16,877 bases of DNA from the NCBI GenBank assembly GCA_003476445.1, contig DMUF01000079.1:401-17277 (forward strand). The letters run 5' to 3'. The position numbers were made by a program, and so were the translations under genes. Origin of the DNA: Gammaproteobacteria bacterium (GTDB lineage: Bacteria; Pseudomonadota; Gammaproteobacteria; Pseudomonadales; Azotimanducaceae). The notes under the pieces were generated by a model that had not been told where the DNA came from, searched no databases, and saw nothing but the letters and a program-made list of their open reading frames with translations. Below, piece after piece: positions 12,997-16,877 of this stretch (position 1 is its first letter; each line of letters begins with the position of its first letter).

Positions 12997-15198
12997 GTGC
13001 AGGATTCGCCCCGCATTGTTCGCGTTGCCGTGCCGAAACCGCTCCGGCAACTCTTTGACTACCAGCTTGAGCCGGATCAACCGGGCGTGGTCCCGGGTGC
13101 GCGACTCCGGGTCCCGTTCGGACGTCAGTCGCTCGTGGCGGTCTGCGTCAGTGCCGATCCACCTGATCCGCACCCGGAGCCGCGCCAAGTCCTGGAGGCT
13201 CTGGATGCGGAGAACATCTTCGGCGACGCGCTGTTCCGGCTCGCGCTCTGGGTTGCGGACTACTACCACCACCCCCTTGGCGAGGTGCTCGACACGCTCT
13301 TGCCCGCCCGGCTGCGCCAAGGTGCGTCTCTCGACGCGGAAACGGGCACCCGCGCTGGGTTCAGTCTCACGCCGCGTGGCGCCGGTCAGGATGCATCTTC
13401 GGTGCTTAACCGCGCCCCTCGCCAGCGCGCGCTGCTCGCGTTTCTGGAACAGCTGGGCGGCAGTTCGGATCCGGAGACTCTGCGCGCTGCCGGCTTCGAT
13501 GCGGCGCTCGTGCGGGCGGTGGCCGCGAAGGGGCTTATCGTGCGTACGCTCGAGGCGCTGCCCCGCGCGCGACTCATGCCGGAGCGAAGGCCGCGGCTCA
13601 ATCCAGAGCAGGCAGCCGTACTCGATGCGCTCGATCGGGCGGGCGACGGTTATGGCGTCACGCTTCTCGAGGGTGTGACCGGCAGTGGCAAGACCGAGGT
13701 CTACCTGCGCGCGATGGAGCGCGTTCTCGCCGAAGGCAGACAGGTGCTCGTGCTCGTGCCCGAGATCGCGCTGACGCCGCAGACGCTGCGCCGTTTCGAG
13801 GAGCGTTTCGGCACCGCCGCCACGCTGCACTCAGGGCTGACGGACGTGCAGCGGCTCGCGGTCTGGAGCGGCTGCCGCGCGGGCACGGTCGACATCCTGA
13901 TCGGTACCCGATCGGCGGTCCTGACGCCGTTTCGCCAGCTGGGACTCATCATCGTCGATGAAGAGCACGACGGGTCGTTCAAGCAGCAGGAAGGGTTGCG
14001 CTATTCCGCGCGGGATGTGGCCGTGAAGCGTGCGCGCGATCTTGGTATCCCGCTGCTGCTCGGCAGCGCCACGCCCAGCCTCGAAACGCTGCACAACGCT
14101 CGCACCGGGCGCTATCGACACCTGGTGCTGACTTACCGGGCCGGTGGCGCAGAGGCGCCCACCTGCCATCTGATCGACATTCGCGGGCAGTCGCTCGAGG
14201 ACGGTCTCTCGCCGACCCTGATTGCAGCCGTGCGGCGCCAGCTCGCGGTAGGTGGACAGGTGCTGCTCTTTCTCAACCGGCGCGGCTACGCCCCGAGCTA
14301 CGTGTGCACGGCCTGCGGCTGGCAGGCTCGCTGCAGCGAATGCGAGCTTCCTATGACACTGCATCGCGACCCCGAGGCGCTTATCTGTCATCGGTGCAGC
14401 GTGCGTGCCCCACTGCCGCGTCATTGTCCGGCCTGCCAGCGTAGCGCGCTGCTCGGAATCGGTCTTGGCACCCAGCGTGCTGAAGACGGTCTGACGAAGC
14501 TGTTTCCAAACGTACCTATCTACCGCATTGATCGCGATACGGCGCGCAGCCGGCAGCGGCTGGAAGCAAGTTTTGCAGCGATCCTCCGCGGTGAACCGGC
14601 GCTGCTTGTCGGCACGCAAATGCTCGCGAAGGGGCACCACTTTCCGGGTGTAACGCTGGTGGGTGTGCTGAATGCCGACAGTGGATTTTTAAGCCCGGAT
14701 TTCCGCGCGCCGGAACGCACCGCGCAGCTCATCGTGCAGGTGGCGGGTCGTGCGGGTCGCGCTGAGCGACCGGGCGAGGTGTGGGTGCAGACGTATCAAC
14801 CGGATAATCCTGCGCTGCTGGCGCTTCTCAAAGAGGGTTATCCCGCCTTTGCCGAGCGCGAGCTTGCCCTGCGTCAGGCAGCCGGTTTTCCACCCTGGCG
14901 CGCCATGGTTTTGGTGCGGGCGGAGGGGAATGATGCGGAGTCGGTGCGTGGCGCGCTGCTCGCGCTGCGGGTTCGCCTCGAGGCACGGATGATCGAGCTG
15001 GGCGCCGGGTCAGGTGTCGAAGTACTCGGGCCCGTACCTGCTCCGCTGCCCAAGATCGGCACCCGCTATCGGCTTCAGCTGCTGCTGCTGGCGGATACGC
15101 GCCGGCAATTGCAGCGCCTGTTGCAGGGCCTGGACCCGGGTGCCGGGCAACGGGGCACGCAGGTTACCCTCGACATCGATCCCTATGACGGCGCCTGA
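12997..15198 (+). CDS. priA: Primosomal protein N' (replication restart helicase PriA)
   Basis: PriA recognises stalled forks and reloads the replicative helicase. The 733-residue protein is about the length I recall for E. coli PriA. It has the N-terminal 3'-DNA-binding domain (1-105, VAVPKPLRQLFDYQL) and a winged-helix segment (about 120-195). Helicase lobe 1 carries Walker A GVTGSGKT (226-233), DEEH (321-324) and GSATPSLE (356-363). The zinc domain has eight cysteines (437, 440, 446, 449, 464, 467, 477, 480). Lobe 2 carries GTQMLAKGHHFPGVTLVGVL (539-558) and QVAGRAGRAERPG (581-593). It starts at GTG with AAGG ten to eleven bases upstream. It diverges from rpmE and is followed at 40 bp by an FtsN-like gene. 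At 491-493 it reads GTQ where I recall GTE in most PriA. Confidence 0.97.
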   Translation: MQDSPRIVRVAVPKPLRQLFDYQLEPDQPGVVPGARLRVPFGRQSLVAVCVSADPPDPHPEPRQVLEALDAENIFGDALFRLALWVADYYHHPLGEVLDTLLPARLRQGASLDAETGTRAGFSLTPRGAGQDASSVLNRAPRQRALLAFLEQLGGSSDPETLRAAGFDAALVRAVAAKGLIVRTLEALPRARLMPERRPRLNPEQAAVLDALDRAGDGYGVTLLEGVTGSGKTEVYLRAMERVLAEGRQVLVLVPEIALTPQTLRRFEERFGTAATLHSGLTDVQRLAVWSGCRAGTVDILIGTRSAVLTPFRQLGLIIVDEEHDGSFKQQEGLRYSARDVAVKRARDLGIPLLLGSATPSLETLHNARTGRYRHLVLTYRAGGAEAPTCHLIDIRGQSLEDGLSPTLIAAVRRQLAVGGQVLLFLNRRGYAPSYVCTACGWQARCSECELPMTLHRDPEALICHRCSVRAPLPRHCPACQRSALLGIGLGTQRAEDGLTKLFPNVPIYRIDRDTARSRQRLEASFAAILRGEPALLVGTQMLAKGHHFPGVTLVGVLNADSGFLSPDFRAPERTAQLIVQVAGRAGRAERPGEVWVQTYQPDNPALLALLKEGYPAFAERELALRQAAGFPPWRAMVLVRAEGNDAESVRGALLALRVRLEARMIELGAGSGVEVLGPVPAPLPKIGTRYRLQLLLLADTRRQLQRLLQGLDPGAGQRGTQVTLDIDPYDGA

Positions 15199-15238
15199 CG
15201 TTCGCGCACGGCGCGGCGAAGCCCGTCTTTGTCCTATC

Positions 15239-16102
15239 ATGGCGGGCATGGCTTGCGTTGCTACATCTCCCGCGAATTCTGTGCGACCCCGCGTCATCGG
15301 CGAGAGTCGTCGGCATGGCGTCGCGCGTCGTCCGCAGCCCGCCCGCCCTGGCGCACGCGCAGCAGCGCCAAAACGCACCCTCGCATTCGATGCGCCCAGT
15401 TTTGCGATTGGCATTCTGGTCGGAGCCGTGGTGGTGCTGATGTTCGAGTTTCTGCCGGCCTTGCTCGCTCCGCCACCACCAGCCCCGGTCGCTGATCAGG
15501 GTGGCGCCCCCGCGGAGACGGGGGTGCAGTACCAGTTTCAGAGCCTTCTTACGGCTGCGCCAACCCCGGTGGTGGCGCCAGAAGGTGACCCCGTACCGGT
15601 CGAAGGTGTGGTGGAACCGCCGGAAGCGCAAGGACTTGTCCCCGGCATGACCGTAAGCCCGGACATGACGGCCACGGCGATCGCTCCCGCAGCGGCAGCA
15701 CCAGCGGCGGGGCAAGCAGCGGCACTGGCTTCGGTGCCGCCAGTGGATGAGGCGAACGGCGCGGCGTTCGTTGAGGACCCCGCTCCGGTGACCACTCCGG
15801 AAATGTTGCGCGAGGTCGAAGCCGATCAGCCTCCCGTAGCGGATAGTGAACCGGCGCCTCAGACCGCACCCCAGTCCGGGGGCATGCTGCAGGCGGCCTC
15901 GTTTGCCAATCGGTCAGATGCGGAGCGCCTGCGCGCGGAGCTTCTATTGCTCGACCTGCCAGCCGATACGAGTGAATTCACGGTGAGCGGTCGCAGCTGG
16001 TACCGGGTTACGGTGGGACCGTTCGTGGATGCGGCAGCGGCGGATCAGGCACGGGAGCGACTGCGGGCGCGCAACCTGACGGCGATTCCGTTCAACCGCT
16101 GA
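15239..16102 (+). CDS. FtsN-like SPOR-domain membrane protein
   Basis: With this start the protein has 287 residues: a basic Arg/Pro-rich cytoplasmic N-terminus, one transmembrane helix (about 55-76), a long Pro/Ala-rich periplasmic linker (about 77-212), and a C-terminal SPOR domain (about 215-287) with MLQAASFANRSDAERLR and WYRVTVGPF. This is the layout of FtsN, and the position between priA and hslV is that of ftsN in E. coli, so a role in activating septal peptidoglycan synthesis is inferred. A YQF segment at 98-100 recalls the juxtamembrane region of FtsN, but an essential FtsN motif cannot be confirmed by eye. The start is uncertain: ATGs at 15185 (overlapping priA), 15239 and 15248 are all in frame and none has a clear Shine-Dalgarno. 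Confidence 0.85.
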   Translation: MAGMACVATSPANSVRPRVIGESRRHGVARRPQPARPGARAAAPKRTLAFDAPSFAIGILVGAVVVLMFEFLPALLAPPPPAPVADQGGAPAETGVQYQFQSLLTAAPTPVVAPEGDPVPVEGVVEPPEAQGLVPGMTVSPDMTATAIAPAAAAPAAGQAAALASVPPVDEANGAAFVEDPAPVTTPEMLREVEADQPPVADSEPAPQTAPQSGGMLQAASFANRSDAERLRAELLLLDLPADTSEFTVSGRSWYRVTVGPFVDAAAADQARERLRARNLTAIPFNR

Positions 16103-16211
16103 CTGAGCCGGAGTCGTGGTCGTCGCGGCGACCCGTTGGCAGGCCTTGCGTGCCTTGCAAACCCCTGGGTCCCTCCCCAATATGCCGTCCCGCCCAGCAG
16201 CCGGAAATGTC
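16103..16211. other. Gap between the ftsN-like gene and hslV
   Basis: This 109-bp gap holds a short hairpin just after the upstream stop codon (GGTCG/CGACC, 16118-16133, six-base loop) without a T-run, then the heat-shock-type promoter, then GGAA five bases before the hslV ATG. The hairpin is too weak to call a terminator. Confidence 0.4.
16154..16183 (+). promoter_or_regulatory. Candidate sigma-32 heat-shock promoter for hslVU
   Basis: CTTGCAA (16154-16160), a 14-base spacer and CCCCAATAT (16175-16183) closely fit the sigma-32 pattern CTTGAAA-N13/14-CCCCATNT. A start near 16190 gives a leader of about 22 bases before hslV. hslVU is a sigma-32 target in E. coli, so both position and gene fit. 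Confidence 0.65.
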
Positions 16212-16754
16212 ATGGAGAGCTTTCACGCCACCACCATTCTTTGCGTGCATCGTGACGGCCAGGTAGCGCTGGGGGGCGACGGCCAGGTTTCTCTCGGGAA
16301 TACCGTCATGAAAGGCAATGCGCGCAAGGTGCGCAGGCTGTACGACGGTCGCGTACTCGCCGGCTTCGCTGGCAGTACGGCCGACGCCTTCACCCTGTTC
16401 GAACGCTTCGAAGGCGCACTCGAGAAGTATCACGGCAATCTGACGCGTGCTGCCGTGGAATTGGCGAAAGACTGGCGCTCCGATCGCGCCTTGCGCCGAC
16501 TCGAAGCAATGCTGATCGTGAGCGATGCGCAGACTGCGCTCCTCATCAGCGGTAACGGCGATGTGATCGAGCCCGAGGGCGGCGTGCTTGCGATCGGTTC
16601 CGGTGGTCCGTACGCGCTGGCAGCCGCGCGCGCCCTGGCCGCCAGTTCGTCGCTCAATGCCGAAGCCATCGTGGAGCAGGCCCTCGCCATCGCCGCGGAC
16701 ATCTGCGTATTCACGAACCACCATCGCACCATCGAAGTATTGCCATCGCCATGA
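16212..16754 (+). CDS. hslV: ATP-dependent protease peptidase subunit HslV
   Basis: HslV is the threonine-protease double ring that degrades proteins unfolded by HslU. The 180-residue precursor starts MESFHATTI: a six-residue propeptide is removed to expose catalytic Thr7. In mature numbering D17 (GGDGQ) and K33 (KVRRLY) are in place, as is the IGSGGPY segment (precursor 128-134). GNTVMKGN and TADAFTLFE are family signatures. Upstream in-frame Met codons (for example 16182) would add residues not found in the family and would overlap the promoter. The stop overlaps the hslU start as ATGA, so the subunits are translationally coupled. Heat-shock control is suggested by the upstream promoter. 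Confidence 0.97.
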   Translation: MESFHATTILCVHRDGQVALGGDGQVSLGNTVMKGNARKVRRLYDGRVLAGFAGSTADAFTLFERFEGALEKYHGNLTRAAVELAKDWRSDRALRRLEAMLIVSDAQTALLISGNGDVIEPEGGVLAIGSGGPYALAAARALAASSSLNAEAIVEQALAIAADICVFTNHHRTIEVLPSP

Positions 16755-16877
16755 CGCACATGACCCCGCGTGAAATCGTGCACGAGCTCGACCGTTACAT
16801 CGTCGGGCAGCAGGAAGCCAAGCGCGCGGTGGCGATTGCCCTGCGCAATCGCTGGCGTCGCATGCAGCTGGAACCGG
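16751..16877 (+). CDS. hslU: HslU ATPase/unfoldase, 5' fragment cut by the window edge
   Basis: Only the first 42 codons are present, through RRMQLEP. MTPREIVHELDRYIVGQ and AKRAVAIALRNRWRRMQL are the HslU (ClpY) N-terminal signature, including the VGQ segment that precedes the AAA+ core. HslU unfolds substrates and feeds them to HslV. The ATG at 16751 overlaps the hslV stop; a second ATG at 16760 is an alternative start. Walker A lies beyond the edge. Confidence 0.95.
   Translation, partial: MTHMTPREIVHELDRYIVGQQEAKRAVAIALRNRWRRMQLEP

Noticed and set aside
12835..13830. Upstream continuation of the rpmE frame through the 5' half of priA in antisense
   Set aside because: The L31 N-terminus (MKADIHPKYG) starts at 12834. 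The rest is the antisense of priA in a G+C-rich frame and resembles no protein.
13831..14640. Minus-strand open frame (269 codons) opposite priA
   Set aside because: It covers the helicase core and zinc domain of priA in antisense, with no independent support.
15014..15238. FtsN-like frame extended upstream into priA
   Set aside because: The extra residues are an out-of-frame reading of the priA 3' end. Only the ATG at 15185 near the junction remains a fair alternative.
16116..16211. HslV start at 16116
   Set aside because: It would add 32 residues ahead of the propeptide MESFHA and place the heat-shock-type promoter inside the gene.
1..16877. A new defence, mobile or biosynthetic system
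   Set aside because: Every coding stretch is accounted for by known housekeeping or envelope families in conserved order. No transposase, integrase, CRISPR repeat, tRNA attachment site or gene of foreign character was seen.

Overview
This window comes from a G+C-rich gammaproteobacterium that is not a close relative of the enterics. Every complete gene belongs to a recognisable gammaproteobacterial housekeeping or envelope family. The gene order matches two blocks known from that class: mrcA diverging from pilMNOPQ-aroK-aroB-damX, and rpmE diverging from priA-(ftsN)-hslV-hslU. I saw no tRNA or rRNA gene, insertion sequence, prophage, CRISPR array, toxin-antitoxin pair or defence island, and I found no new multi-gene system. 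The points of interest are small: repeats, start sites, promoters and the way the two blocks are joined.

Block 1, minus strand, 8602 down to 50. pilM, pilN, pilO, pilP and pilQ encode the type IV pilus alignment complex and its outer-membrane secretin. They are followed by aroK and aroB (shikimate pathway) and by a DamX-like protein with an N-terminal P-loop ATPase domain, one transmembrane helix and a C-terminal SPOR domain. The genes are packed like one operon: pilM-pilN 30 bp apart, pilN-pilO 5 bp, 4-bp ATGA overlaps at pilO/pilP and pilP/pilQ, pilQ-aroK 70 bp, aroK-aroB 40 bp, and aroB/damX overlapping by 53 bp. mrcA (PBP1A, a bifunctional peptidoglycan synthase) runs the other way from 8692.

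Join, 11101-12618. A secreted M48 zinc metalloprotease gene on the minus strand converges on mrcA, with 17 bp between them.

Block 2, 12619-16877. rpmE (ribosomal protein L31, zinc-binding form) is on the minus strand. priA (replication restart helicase), an FtsN-like SPOR protein, hslV and the start of hslU are on the plus strand. A good match to a sigma-32 heat-shock promoter lies just upstream of hslV.

Functionally the window is rich in cell-envelope genes: peptidoglycan synthesis (PBP1A), septal peptidoglycan binding (two SPOR proteins), an envelope-spanning pilus machine and a periplasmic protease. These sit beside replication restart, aromatic biosynthesis and ATP-dependent proteolysis. 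Several short in-frame or junction tandem duplications occur in the pil genes and in the damX linker. All calls come from reading the sequence and from knowledge of the families; no database search was run.
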